DNA of 64,000 bases from Gammaproteobacteria bacterium. Lineage in GTDB: Bacteria > Pseudomonadota > Gammaproteobacteria > HK1. The stretch is taken from positions 372,001 through 436,000 of the forward strand of contig WLWT01000003.1 of the NCBI GenBank assembly GCA_012103455.1. Reading direction: 5' to 3'. The position numbers and the translations under genes are program-made. This document shows positions 25,061 to 33,343 of the stretch, piece after piece (the stretch's first letter is position 1; the number at the start of each line of letters is the position of its first letter). The notes under the pieces are model-generated. The model was not told where the DNA came from, ran no database searches, and was given only the letters and a program-made list of their open reading frames with translations.

Positions 25061-26905
25061 ATGAGCAGTAAGGAAAAGAACGGGCCGAAGCTGCCCGATC
25101 CTGTGGAGTTGGCCAAGACCTGGGAAGCTATCGCCGCGAAGACCCGGACCCTCATCGAAGGATTTGTCGCTAAACACGCCCAAGCGCCTGAGGGCGGCCC
25201 ACAAGAGACCGGCTCGCGAGCCGCGGAAGCGGCCATTTTGCTGCGGCCCTTGCAAACTTTTATAGAGCGCACGGGTAAAGATCCGAGCCGCCTGGTGGCA
25301 GCGCAGATCGGCTTTTGGCAAGACACGCTCACCCTTTGGCAGCGCGCCGGGATGCGCGCCATGGGCCTGCAGGCCGAGCCCGTGATCAAGCCATCCAAGG
25401 GCGACAAACGCTTTCAGGATGAGGCTTGGAGCGAGAACCCCGTATTCGATTTCATCAAGCAGAGTTATCTGCTCACTGCCAAATATGTGGCCGAGTCGTT
25501 GCCCGCTAACGAGGCGATAAGCACTGCGGGCGGCGACCAAAGGGGGCAGCAGCTAGAGTTCTACGCGCGGCAATTCGTAGATGCCATGTCGCCCACTAAC
25601 TTCGCCGCCACCAATCCGGCGGTGCTGCGTGAAACGGTGGACAGCGGCGGCGAGAATCTGGTCAACGGCCTCAAGAACTTATTGGACGATCTGGAGCGTG
25701 GCAAGGGCAAGCTGCGCATAAAGATGACCGATCTCGAACGGTTCGAAGTCGGTAAGAACGTGGGTACCTCCGCCGGTAAAGTGGTGTTCGAAAACGAGCT
25801 GATGCAGCTCATTCAGTATGAGCCGGCCACGGACACAGTTTATGAAAAACCGCTGCTCATCATCCCGCCGTGGATCAATAAGTTCTACATACTCGACTTA
25901 CAACCGAAGAATTCTTTTATCAAGTGGGCCGTGGAACAGGGCCACACTGTTTTCGTCATCTCTTGGGTAAATCCCGGCAGCTCACTCAGTGAAAAGCGTT
26001 TTGACGACTATCTGCTGGAGGGGCCACTGGCGGCGCTGGACGCCATCGAACAGGCAACCGGAGTGCGCGGCGCTAATTTGGTCGGCTATTGCTTGGGCGG
26101 CACGCTACTCAGTTGCACCATGGCTTACCTCGCCGCCAAAGGCGATAACCGGGCCAAGTCGGCCACCTATTTCGCCGCCCTGGCGGATTTTTCCGAACCC
26201 GGAGAACTCGGGCTTTTTATAGACGATGAGCATTTGGCGCTGATCGATCAGCAAATGGAGCGCGACGGTTATCTGGATGGCGCCACCATGGCGTCCACTT
26301 TCAATGCGCTGCGCTCCAACGATCTCATCTGGAGTTTCGTGATCAACAACTACCTGATGGGTAAACAGCCGTTTCCTTTCGATCTGCTGTATTGGAATTC
26401 CGATTCCACGCGCATGCCCAAGGCGATGCATCGATTCTACCTGCGCGAGATGTATGTGAAGAACCGCTTGGTCGAGGCCGGTGGTATTACCTTAGACGGC
26501 GTGGCTATAGACTTAGGCGCGGTACAAACACCCGCTTGCATTATTTCCACCAAAGACGATCACATCGCCCCCTGGCAAGCCACTTACCGTTCGGTGCACC
26601 TGTACGGCGGGCCGGTACGCTTCCTGCTCGGCGGCTCGGGGCATATCGCCGGCATTATCAATCCTCCCGGCGCCAACAAATACGGCTACTGGAGCCATAT
26701 TGGAGCAAACGGCGAATTCCCGGCTAGCGCTGATGCGTGGTTCGAAGGTGCGCAGTACCAAGAAGGATCATGGTGGCCGGAATGGAAATCCTGGGTGCGC
26801 CGCTACGGCGGCAAAAAAATCGCTGCCCGGATCCCGGGTGAGGGCGGCTTATCCATTATCGAGGACGCCCCTGGCAGATATGTGCAAATGGGCGATCTCA
26901 CCTAA
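25061..26905 (+). CDS. phaC: Class I poly(3-hydroxyalkanoate) synthase
   Basis: 614-residue PHA synthase, within the usual class I length. It shows LLIIPPWINKFYILDL, the lipase-like box GYCLGGTLL with catalytic Cys near residue 343, TKDDHIAPW (Asp near 499) and GGSGHIAGIINPP (His near 527). It polymerises (R)-3-hydroxyacyl-CoA into PHA granules. A GAGGAG ribosome-binding site precedes ATG 25061. MITE copy 5 begins right after its stop codon and may act as the operon's 3' boundary. Confidence 0.95.
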   Translation: MSSKEKNGPKLPDPVELAKTWEAIAAKTRTLIEGFVAKHAQAPEGGPQETGSRAAEAAILLRPLQTFIERTGKDPSRLVAAQIGFWQDTLTLWQRAGMRAMGLQAEPVIKPSKGDKRFQDEAWSENPVFDFIKQSYLLTAKYVAESLPANEAISTAGGDQRGQQLEFYARQFVDAMSPTNFAATNPAVLRETVDSGGENLVNGLKNLLDDLERGKGKLRIKMTDLERFEVGKNVGTSAGKVVFENELMQLIQYEPATDTVYEKPLLIIPPWINKFYILDLQPKNSFIKWAVEQGHTVFVISWVNPGSSLSEKRFDDYLLEGPLAALDAIEQATGVRGANLVGYCLGGTLLSCTMAYLAAKGDNRAKSATYFAALADFSEPGELGLFIDDEHLALIDQQMERDGYLDGATMASTFNALRSNDLIWSFVINNYLMGKQPFPFDLLYWNSDSTRMPKAMHRFYLREMYVKNRLVEAGGITLDGVAIDLGAVQTPACIISTKDDHIAPWQATYRSVHLYGGPVRFLLGGSGHIAGIINPPGANKYGYWSHIGANGEFPASADAWFEGAQYQEGSWWPEWKSWVRRYGGKKIAARIPGEGGLSIIEDAPGRYVQMGDLT

Positions 26906-27046
26906 GAGCACCTCTAAAAATGCACTTTTTCCGCGATTGCGGCGTCAGCGCCGTGCTCGAATCCTCAGGTATGACCTTATACACTGCGGTTGCGCGCGCG
27001 GTGCTTCCTTGCACTCACAAAAAAATTACTATTTTTAGCGGCACCC
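26906..27046 (+). mobile_element. MITE-like element, copy 5
   Basis: Ends GAGCACCTCTAAAAAT and ATTTTTAGCGGCACCC, slightly diverged. It begins at the first base after the phaC TAA stop and separates the PHA operon from the SDR gene. Confidence 0.85.
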
Positions 27047-27094
27047 TGTAAGACTCATACAACGATTCGTTAAATTTCATAAGGACTTTTGGCC

Positions 27095-28069
27095 GTGGCA
27101 TTTACAGCCCCCATTGATTCATTTCGCTTCTCCGATAGTTATCAAAGCGCGTTTGCCGGCAAGCGCGTTCTCATTACCGGCTCTGGCCGCGACGGTGGCA
27201 TCGGGCAGGCGCTGGCACTGGCGGCCGGGTTGAATGGCGCGGCGGCGGTCGGTGTTCATTTTCACCGCAGTTACCGGGATGGTTTCGATCTGGTGGTGGC
27301 GTTGAAGGAACTGGGCATCCAATCGTTTGCGCTTCAGGCCGATGTTACCAACACCGGCGATCTGTGGGCCTCGCGCAGCTATATCGTCGAGCAGATGGGC
27401 GGGCGCGGACCCGACGTGGTGGTATGTAACTCCGGGCTGACGGAATCGGGTTACCGCTTTGGCCGCGCCTTAGCGGAGATAGACAACGAAAGCCGGGGCG
27501 AGCGGCGGGCCAGGGTGCGGCAATCGTTCTTGGATAACCTGAAAGAATCCAAGGAAGTGGTGGACACGAAGGTGGATGGCTTTTTGGCCATGACCCATCT
27601 TTGGGCCGGTGAGGCGGTTTACCACAAACAACCCTTGCAGATTGTTTATGTGTCATCGCGTCAAGCCATCGAACCGGGCGTGGCGGTACCCGGTTACGTG
27701 ATCGCTAACTGGGCGGTGCTCCAATTGCCGCAAGTGCTGCGGGTTAATCTTGGCCGCGCCTCCGATTTAGTCGGCGCGTGCTGTTTGATGCTGCCTTTTG
27801 TACGCACCGGGATGACGGAAGCTTACGCCGGCAATGAAAAAGTCTTCGGCCGCTGGCAGCCACGCATGCTGGAACCGTTCGAGGCGGCGCAGGCGGTGGC
27901 ACAGCTTCTCACCCGCCCTCAAGAAGAGCTTGATCTGGGTAACTTCGAATTGCTGGTGGAAGGCACGGCGGATGACACCCGCCTGTCGTGGTCACAGGTA
28001 AAGTTGGTGGTAGAGGAGCAGGCTCTGCCTTGGAGCGCGGCGGCGCCTTTGGCATTTGCCAAAAGCTGA
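27095..28069 (+). CDS. SDR family oxidoreductase
   Basis: About 324 residues. The GTG at 27095 is favoured, about 9 bp after AAGGA. It has a Rossmann start KRVLITGSGRDGGIGQALAL, VVVCNSGLTESG in place of the usual NNAG, and a VSSRQAIEPGVAVPGYVIANW segment that takes the place of the YxxxK region. Catalytic Tyr and the following Lys are not in the standard spacing, so the activity may differ from classical SDRs. A longer insertion around residues 130-150 is rich in Glu/Arg. Linkage to PHA genes suggests an acyl-CoA reductase, but this is only contextual. Confidence 0.65.
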   Translation: MAFTAPIDSFRFSDSYQSAFAGKRVLITGSGRDGGIGQALALAAGLNGAAAVGVHFHRSYRDGFDLVVALKELGIQSFALQADVTNTGDLWASRSYIVEQMGGRGPDVVVCNSGLTESGYRFGRALAEIDNESRGERRARVRQSFLDNLKESKEVVDTKVDGFLAMTHLWAGEAVYHKQPLQIVYVSSRQAIEPGVAVPGYVIANWAVLQLPQVLRVNLGRASDLVGACCLMLPFVRTGMTEAYAGNEKVFGRWQPRMLEPFEAAQAVAQLLTRPQEELDLGNFELLVEGTADDTRLSWSQVKLVVEEQALPWSAAAPLAFAKS

Positions 28070-28217
28070 GGGTGCCTCTAAAACGTAATTGCCCGGAACT
28101 GCTCGGCACTGAGCCGTTTTATCCGGGGCGAGGCGCTACCGCGCAACGCGCCGCCAACACCGGTTCGGTTTGCCGGTAGCGCCTGGGCCGCCACCCTGGT
28201 GACATGCAGCCTACCAT

Positions 28218-28620
28218 TTATGTGGCCGCCGATGGCTTCGCGTAATACTCGACACCTTCGAGCCCTTCGAAATCCGAGTCTTGCGTCCACACAGTGGCGT
28301 TGAAGCGCCGTGCGGTTGCGTAGATGATACTATCGGCTAGAGGCAACTTTAGTTCGACGCCAATTGTTGCCGCTGCGATTGCTAGCGTTGAATCTAAAGG
28401 CACGACCCGCCCTTGTTGCATGTGAGCAACTACCTCTAGTGCCGATTCCTCAGTCTTTTGACGAAGGATACTTTTGAACACTTCCGTCAGTATGATGCTT
28501 GGCACCAAGAGCTCATCAAAGTCTTCAATTGCCCCCTTGTAAATCTGCGGGTGTGAATCTGTGGGCATTCGCATCACCAGCGAAGTACGAAAGCCATGCC
28601 GATGAGTCCACAATATTCAT
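28218..28620 (-). pseudogene. vapC: VapC-type PIN toxin, frameshifted
   Basis: The start ATG at 28620 overlaps the antitoxin stop (ATGA) and reads MNIVDSSAWLSYFAGDAN, a perfect PIN-domain start with its first Asp. After about 25 codons a frameshift near 28535-28545 moves the rest into another frame: EDFDELLVPSIILTEVFK, PLADSIIYATARRFNATVWTQDSDFEGL (second and third acidic residues). A single small indel thus breaks an otherwise complete VapC ribonuclease. An intact downstream frame exists but lacks the first catalytic Asp. Confidence 0.85.
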
Positions 28621-28970
28621 ACCCGGTCATCGTCTCTCTCGACCTCCGTGTTAATGCCCTTGAAGGCACCTTTAAGTCGTCTCATTGGCCATAGAGGAAT
28701 TAAGGGCGCCTCTAAAAATAGTAATTGTTTCGTGAGTGCAAGGAAGCACCGCGCGCAGAACCGCAGTGTATAGGTCATACCTGAGGATTCGAGCACGGCG
28801 CTGACGCCGCAATCGCGGAAAAAGTGCATTTTTAGAGGTGCCCTTAACTCTATCCGATTTTGATACGTGAGTACTTGCACCTTTTGGCCTGAGATTATTC
28901 CCACGGAATCCCTTATGTCCTTCGGAATCACGATTTGGAACTTAGGCGAAACTGTTACAGTCGGCATCAC
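28617..28970 (-). CDS. vapB: VapB/AbrB-type antitoxin with in-frame MITE insertion
   Basis: Starts MMPTVTVSPKFQIVIPKDIRD, an AbrB/VapB swapped-hairpin DNA-binding domain, and continues GQKVQVLTYQNRIEL. At that point MITE copy 6 plus a 4-bp target duplication (TTAA) inserts 144 bp, exactly 48 codons, without a stop in this frame. The native tail PLWPMRRLKGAFKGINTEVERDDDRV (split here for reading: IPLWPMRRLKG ... ERDDDRV) then resumes. The chimera is 117 residues instead of about 69. The DNA-binding half and the toxin-binding tail are both retained but separated by a foreign linker with several cysteines. Whether it still works is open; its toxin partner is frameshifted. Confidence 0.8.
   Translation of the reverse strand: MMPTVTVSPKFQIVIPKDIRDSVGIISGQKVQVLTYQNRIELRAPLKMHFFRDCGVSAVLESSGMTYTLRFCARCFLALTKQLLFLEAPLIPLWPMRRLKGAFKGINTEVERDDDRV
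28704..28843 (-). mobile_element. MITE-like element, copy 6 (inside vapB)
   Basis: Ends GGGCGCCTCTAAAAAT and ATTTTTAGAGGTGCCC, flanked on both sides by TTAA, a 4-bp target-site duplication. 140 bp plus 4 bp equals 48 codons, so the host frame is preserved. Confidence 0.9.
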
Positions 28971-29211
28971 AACACCATCGATGAGGGTTGGGTATTACGC
29001 TATATAGAACGATCGTTGTTCGCAAGCCAGATAACAATTAGGCGTTTACCCGTCGTGCGGAGCATAATCGATAACCGGCTGTAGCACGTATCCGTGCTGG
29101 ACTGAGTGGGATGAACGTTTCCGCCCCCCCCTTACGATCCGCTCCACGGATCAACCCGGTGACCCTTCGCCTGAGGCGCGGCGGCGTTGACGGCGCGCGG
29201 TTTGTTTAAGG

Positions 29212-30264
29212 TTATTCGAAGACGTACCGCGCACCGTCTCCCACGGCCACACCACCACGGGGGCCGGTGTTGTACCGGTCGGCGAAGTTTGCCGCCAGTG
29301 GCCGCCCATTGCGGATATTCACCCAGAGTCTGAACAAGCAGCGCCGCCGCTCGGGTTCGCCGTGATCATCGAAGTGGGTGCGGGAGTGAAACACGCTGTG
29401 GTTGCTCACCATTTGTAGGTCGCCGGCTGCCATGCGGAACTTGAATCCGTACTCCGGGCGTAGCGTTATCTCCCGCAGTTTAGCGAGTGCCGCCTGCTCA
29501 TCGCTTGTGAGTGGCACGCCTCTTTTGTTCGCCGCGTTTTCGATCATGCGCGCGTTATAGGAGCAGCTCACACGCCCAGCGAAATCGCTGTAAACAGGGA
29601 TGCGATCGTGGGTGAGTTCGTTGATGTCGCCCGTTGGACCTTCACCGCGCAGATCGTTGAAGAAGCCACGATGCAATATAGGCAGGTGCTCGGGATGTTC
29701 GCGCAGCAGTGCGTTGTACGCATTGGTGGCGCTGACCACGCGGCTGTCCCCGCCACGGCGGGCCGTGCGCACACAGAGCAAGGTGGTCATATCCGAGGTG
29801 TCCACATGGGGCAATAATTGCGCGTTGGTGGAGAAGCCGCGGGTGTTTTGCTTGCCGTAATCGTTGCCGTGGTCGCGCACCTCGGCCAGCAATTGGCCTT
29901 TGGAGTTTTGTGAGATGACCTCACCGGCGTAAACCCCGAAGCCCCAGTAGAGCAATTTGCGCGTGTTATGGCTGTAGCGCTCAACCGGCACCCCTTTGAG
30001 CAAGGCGACACCGCGGCCATTCTCCACGCCCTCCACCAAGGCTTCTATGCGTGGGCCAAGGGTGGGTAATAGAAAGTCATCGTTATCGAATTCTCCTACT
30101 TGAAGACCACGTTCCTCGGCTTTTAGAGTGGCTTGGTGTAGCTCGGCGGTTTCTTCTGCCGTGAGGGTGTGCCGCCAACTATCGTCAGCGGCCAGTTCAT
30201 CGGCCACCCAAGCGGATGGTTCGTCAATGGGCGTGGTTCGAATAGCGGTGTGCGTTGCTTGCAT
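29212..30264 (-). CDS. TauD/TfdA family dioxygenase
   Basis: 350-residue Fe(II)/2-oxoglutarate dioxygenase. It has NGRGVALLKGVPVERYS at residues 82-98, the first metal ligands in QLLPHVDTSDMTTLL (His/Asp near 152-154), and distal His in SNHSVFHSRTHFDD with RRRCLFRLW following, where Arg holds 2-oxoglutarate. This layout is that of the gamma-butyrobetaine/TauD-like family. It follows the cupin-like gene by 3 nt on the same strand, forming a two-gene operon. The substrate is unknown. Confidence 0.85.
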   Translation of the reverse strand: MQATHTAIRTTPIDEPSAWVADELAADDSWRHTLTAEETAELHQATLKAEERGLQVGEFDNDDFLLPTLGPRIEALVEGVENGRGVALLKGVPVERYSHNTRKLLYWGFGVYAGEVISQNSKGQLLAEVRDHGNDYGKQNTRGFSTNAQLLPHVDTSDMTTLLCVRTARRGGDSRVVSATNAYNALLREHPEHLPILHRGFFNDLRGEGPTGDINELTHDRIPVYSDFAGRVSCSYNARMIENAANKRGVPLTSDEQAALAKLREITLRPEYGFKFRMAAGDLQMVSNHSVFHSRTHFDDHGEPERRRCLFRLWVNIRNGRPLAANFADRYNTGPRGGVAVGDGARYVFE

Positions 30265-30267
30265 AAC

Positions 30268-30981
30268 TCAAGTGGGCCCATGGCCAAGAGTGTTTAGGCC
30301 AAATCGGGTGTTCAGGCCAAATTGGGTTTTCACCAAAGAATAGAGGGTGTCCTCGCTCGCATCCGGGACGGCTTGGTTATTTTGTGCCCTGGTGCCGGCC
30401 ACCACCTTGCTGACGGTGAGCTTCTTGTGCGGTGCCGGTTCCTTGAGCGTCAAGTCGTTATTGAAGTACTGGAACAGGAGCTGTTCATTGCCTTCGCCCG
30501 TTCGCATAGCCCCAGTTCGCATAGCTAACAACACGAGTCCACCGTGTTCACCGCCGTGCTCTAAGTGTGGAAGCTCGTGAGGACCGCCGCAGTGATCATA
30601 GTGGCCTACTTCGCGGCGCTGCGGATCGGCCGCTAACAGTGCCTGCCAGGAGTTGGCATCCGGATCGCGGTGAACCACCTGTTCCCCCCTCAACACGAAG
30701 GTTTCCGTGACGGCGAAGTGGCGGTGCAACGGACAGCCGAAGCGGCCCGGCGGGAAGCGCATGAGCATATGCAGCACGCCGCTTTCTTCGTCGTAGTAGG
30801 GAATGCTGATCTCGAAGCCGACGGTGTAGGGATAAGCCGCCGGGTTCATCGAGCCCGCCGCCCATGCGAACTCGTGTTCACGCCGCGCCCAATAAGTAGC
30901 GAGATCGGCTTGGCTCAAGGCTGTGTTATTCGATTCTTGTGCTAACAATTCCTCAACCCACCGGTAGCTTCTATAGCGCAC
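30268..30981 (-). CDS. Cupin-like protein in operon with dioxygenase
   Basis: About 237 residues if the GTG at 30981 is the start; a TTG four codons earlier is the alternative. The central part shows FPPGRFGCPLHRHFAVTETFVLRGEQ, a cupin motif 1 (G-x5-H-x-H-x3,4-E-x6-G) that binds a metal, and a second His-rich stretch GHYDHCGGPHELPHLEHGGEHGG. A metal-dependent small-molecule enzyme or binding protein is likely. The 3' end holds an imperfect tandem duplication encoding FGLNT twice. The tight spacing to the TauD-type gene suggests a shared substrate. Confidence 0.6.
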   Translation of the reverse strand: MRYRSYRWVEELLAQESNNTALSQADLATYWARREHEFAWAAGSMNPAAYPYTVGFEISIPYYDEESGVLHMLMRFPPGRFGCPLHRHFAVTETFVLRGEQVVHRDPDANSWQALLAADPQRREVGHYDHCGGPHELPHLEHGGEHGGLVLLAMRTGAMRTGEGNEQLLFQYFNNDLTLKEPAPHKKLTVSKVVAGTRAQNNQAVPDASEDTLYSLVKTQFGLNTRFGLNTLGHGPT

Positions 30982-31080
30982 GCATCTTAGCAAGCGGGCG
31001 GGCGCGGGCGCTCAAGATTTATTGCTTCGTGGACCAATGAATAGTAGCTTGCCGCCCTTTTCGCGGCGGAGCTCCCGTCA

Positions 31081-32052
31081 ATGGAGGAACTTTTCTCATC
31101 ACCGGATATCAGTGATTTTCCTCTCAGTTTGCATCTGGCGATGATTCAAGACGATGTGAGGATGAAAGCTTTTTCGCAGGCGTTGCGCCAGTCCATCACG
31201 CCTCAATCGATAGTCATAGATATAGGTACCGGCACTGGCATCTTGGCGTTCTTGGCGGCCCGCTACGGGGCACGCAAGGTCATCGGCTTGGATCGTGGCG
31301 GGCTCATACGCGAGGCGCGCCGTATCAAGGCGCTGAATTTTGCCGATGCGCCGGTCACTTTCCACACCAAGGACGTGATCTGCGACGAGTTGCCCCGGGC
31401 CAAGGCGGATGTGCTGGTATGCGAGTTGCTGGGTAATTTCGGCATTGATGAAAACGTGGTCGAGGTATTGATTCGAGCCCGTACCGAAATGCTCAAGCAC
31501 GGCGGCGTCATGATCCCGCGCGATCTGCGGCTGATGATGGCGCCGGTGCAGTGTACAAAAGCGTATAGAGGGGCGGTCTCTTGGCAAAAAAAACAATGGG
31601 ACATCGATTTTTCGCCACTGCAGGAGCGGGCCTATAACACGGTCTATCAGACTTCCGGTGAAGAGGTGCAATTACTGGCGGCACCGGTGGTTTTGGCCGC
31701 TATCGATTTCACCACTATCGAGGGGCCGATCACCGTATCGCGCGTCTCCATTACTTTCAGACGGGCCGGCAAGCTACACGGATTATCCGGGTGGTTCCGC
31801 TCTACTTTAGGTGATGACATCGTGCTCGATTCAGGGCCCGATACGGTGCAGACCCATTGGGGTCAAGTATTCTTTCCCATCGGTGAACCGCTTAGCGTCA
31901 AGCGCGGTGGGCGGCTGGAGGTGGAGTTTAAGGAGCGCCTGGCCGGTGATGAGATACGATGGAGTTGGAGCGGCGAGATCACCCCGGCCGAGGGGGCGCA
32001 AGCAGTGCTTTTCAACTACCGCGCCATACGTGAGTTTCCCGGCTATCTTTGA
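31081..32052 (+). CDS. PRMT-like class I SAM methyltransferase
   Basis: 323 residues. SAM motif I is VIDIGTGTGILAFLAARYGA (about residues 44-63), followed by KVIGLDRG and the acidic VLVCELLGNFGIDENVVEVL, which resembles the 'double-E' region of protein arginine methyltransferases (first Glu in CELLGN). The C-terminal about 150 residues are beta-rich (VTFRRAGKLHGLSGWFRSTL-like), like the PRMT barrel. Bacterial PRMT-like proteins of this kind are rare and their targets unknown. A GGAG site precedes ATG 31081. It is followed closely by a GNAT gene, and the two may be co-transcribed. Confidence 0.7.
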   Translation: MEELFSSPDISDFPLSLHLAMIQDDVRMKAFSQALRQSITPQSIVIDIGTGTGILAFLAARYGARKVIGLDRGGLIREARRIKALNFADAPVTFHTKDVICDELPRAKADVLVCELLGNFGIDENVVEVLIRARTEMLKHGGVMIPRDLRLMMAPVQCTKAYRGAVSWQKKQWDIDFSPLQERAYNTVYQTSGEEVQLLAAPVVLAAIDFTTIEGPITVSRVSITFRRAGKLHGLSGWFRSTLGDDIVLDSGPDTVQTHWGQVFFPIGEPLSVKRGGRLEVEFKERLAGDEIRWSWSGEITPAEGAQAVLFNYRAIREFPGYL

Positions 32053-32068
32053 TGTGAGGTCTTGGCCG

Positions 32069-32575
32069 ATGACCGCTGTTGTAATCCGGGACGCAGGTGG
32101 CGGCGACGCGACAGCCGTAGCGTGGATGAATGAAGCCGAGGTGCAATGGACCAGCCCGATGGACATTGCCCGGCTGGCAACACTCGCCGGATTGGCGAGC
32201 TACTATCGCGTTGCCGAAGTCGATGGGCAAATCGCGGGATTCGTTCTGGCGATGCATGGCGGGTGTGGATATGAGAACGAGAACTTCGAGTGGTTTGAAG
32301 AGCGTTATAGCCGATTCTTGTATATCGACAGAGTCGTCGTCGCCAAACAATACACCGGCCAGAAGGTAGGCAGTACTCTTTACCAGGACGTGTTCTTCGC
32401 CGCCGGCGGGCTCGGACTTGAGCGCGTTGTGTGCGAATACAACTGGCTGCCGAGGAACGTTCCCTCGGAGCGCTTCCATGCTCGGCTGGGGTTCAAGGAA
32501 GTCGGTCAGCGGACAGTCGCCAGCGCCACCAAGGTGCTCTCGATGCAGTACCGCGCAATCACTCTAGCCGTTTAA
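32069..32575 (+). CDS. GNAT family N-acetyltransferase
   Basis: 168 residues from ATG 32069, 16 bp after the methyltransferase stop. Landmarks are TAVVIRDAGGGDATAVAWMN at the start, YYRVAEVDGQIAGFVLAM (beta4), and FLYIDRVVVAKQYTGQKVGSTLYQ, the acetyl-CoA pyrophosphate loop (here Q-x2-G-x-K-x-G). The ERFHARLGFKEVGQ end is typical. An upstream frame extends into the previous gene but is a shadow. The substrate is unknown. Confidence 0.8.
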   Translation: MTAVVIRDAGGGDATAVAWMNEAEVQWTSPMDIARLATLAGLASYYRVAEVDGQIAGFVLAMHGGCGYENENFEWFEERYSRFLYIDRVVVAKQYTGQKVGSTLYQDVFFAAGGLGLERVVCEYNWLPRNVPSERFHARLGFKEVGQRTVASATKVLSMQYRAITLAV

Positions 32576-32646
32576 GATCTCACGCCCTGCTATCCCAGTA
32601 ACCGCTTGCTGGCGACTTCCGGGTGTTCGACCGAGTCGGTGGTGGT

Positions 32647-33111
32647 TCACAATTGGGTTGCAGTGGGCGGTCTTACCATTTCGATGTGCTCGATGCCGTC
32701 TTCTAGATACGGCTCACCCACCTCATGAAAACCGAAAGCCTGGTAAAAGCCGAGCAGATAGGTCTGCGCGGCGAGGTAGATCCCTTGCGCCGGGAAGAGC
32801 CCGCGCGCGCGTTCAATGCCTTCTTTTAACAGCGCTTGCCCGTAACCGCACCGGCGGTGCGCCGCGCTCGTCGCCAACCGCCCTAGGGCCGGTCCTCGAT
32901 ACTTGCCGCTGGGGGGAATGACGCGAAGACAGGCGGCTAGAGCCCCATCCTCCGCGCGGCCCAGCAGATGCCAAGCGCACTGGTCGAGATTGTCTATGTC
33001 CGGATACAAGCATGTTTGTTCGAGGATAAACACGTCTTGGCGTAACTTGAACAGGTCAAACGCCGCCAGCGCATCCAATTCCCTCAGTTTTGAGAGCTGC
33101 CAATTAAGCAC
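32647..33111 (-). CDS. ElaA-like GNAT acetyltransferase
   Basis: 154 residues. It has FDLFKLRQDVFILEQTCLYPDIDNLD (ElaA landmark; split FDLFKLRQDVF ... YPDIDNLD), WHLLGRAEDG, the acetyl-CoA loop RRCGYGQALLKEGI and FYQAFGFHEVGEPYLEDGIEH. This agrees well with the ElaA subfamily of GNATs, whose in vivo substrate is unknown. It is convergent to the preceding GNAT. It appears intact. Confidence 0.8.
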   Translation of the reverse strand: MLNWQLSKLRELDALAAFDLFKLRQDVFILEQTCLYPDIDNLDQCAWHLLGRAEDGALAACLRVIPPSGKYRGPALGRLATSAAHRRCGYGQALLKEGIERARGLFPAQGIYLAAQTYLLGFYQAFGFHEVGEPYLEDGIEHIEMVRPPTATQL

Positions 33112-33343
33112 GAATAGTCAACCTCCGCCCGTCCCCGCATCTTCCGCAATAGGCTACATAAAAACCGAAATTCCGGCTGCAAAACCGCGTCTTCCCCCGG
33201 CAGGCACTCGCCTAGCGCAGCCCCAGCGTATCCGTTTTCAGTCGTTTAGGCCCATCCGCCGAAATTGGCGAGTTCTCTCGTTGATTGGATACAGGGCACC
33301 AGCGTGCGTCCGATCTCGCGGCGCGCTGACAAAGTGGCCACCA
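33112..33343. other. Intergenic region without recognisable gene
   Basis: No recognisable coding sequence, repeat or terminator was seen between the ElaA-like and SEC-C genes. Short frames here do not match known families. Confidence 0.4.

Noticed and set aside
26906..27046. MITE core as a tRNA or structured RNA gene (GCTCGAATCC resembles a T-arm)
   Set aside because: No acceptor or anticodon arms can be paired, and the terminal inverted repeats with target duplications fit a mobile element.
28070..28090. Possible extra MITE copy (GGGTGCCTCTAAAA)
   Set aside because: Only one end-like stretch is present with no core or second end; similarly at 53388-53402. They may be solo ends, but cannot be shown to be elements.
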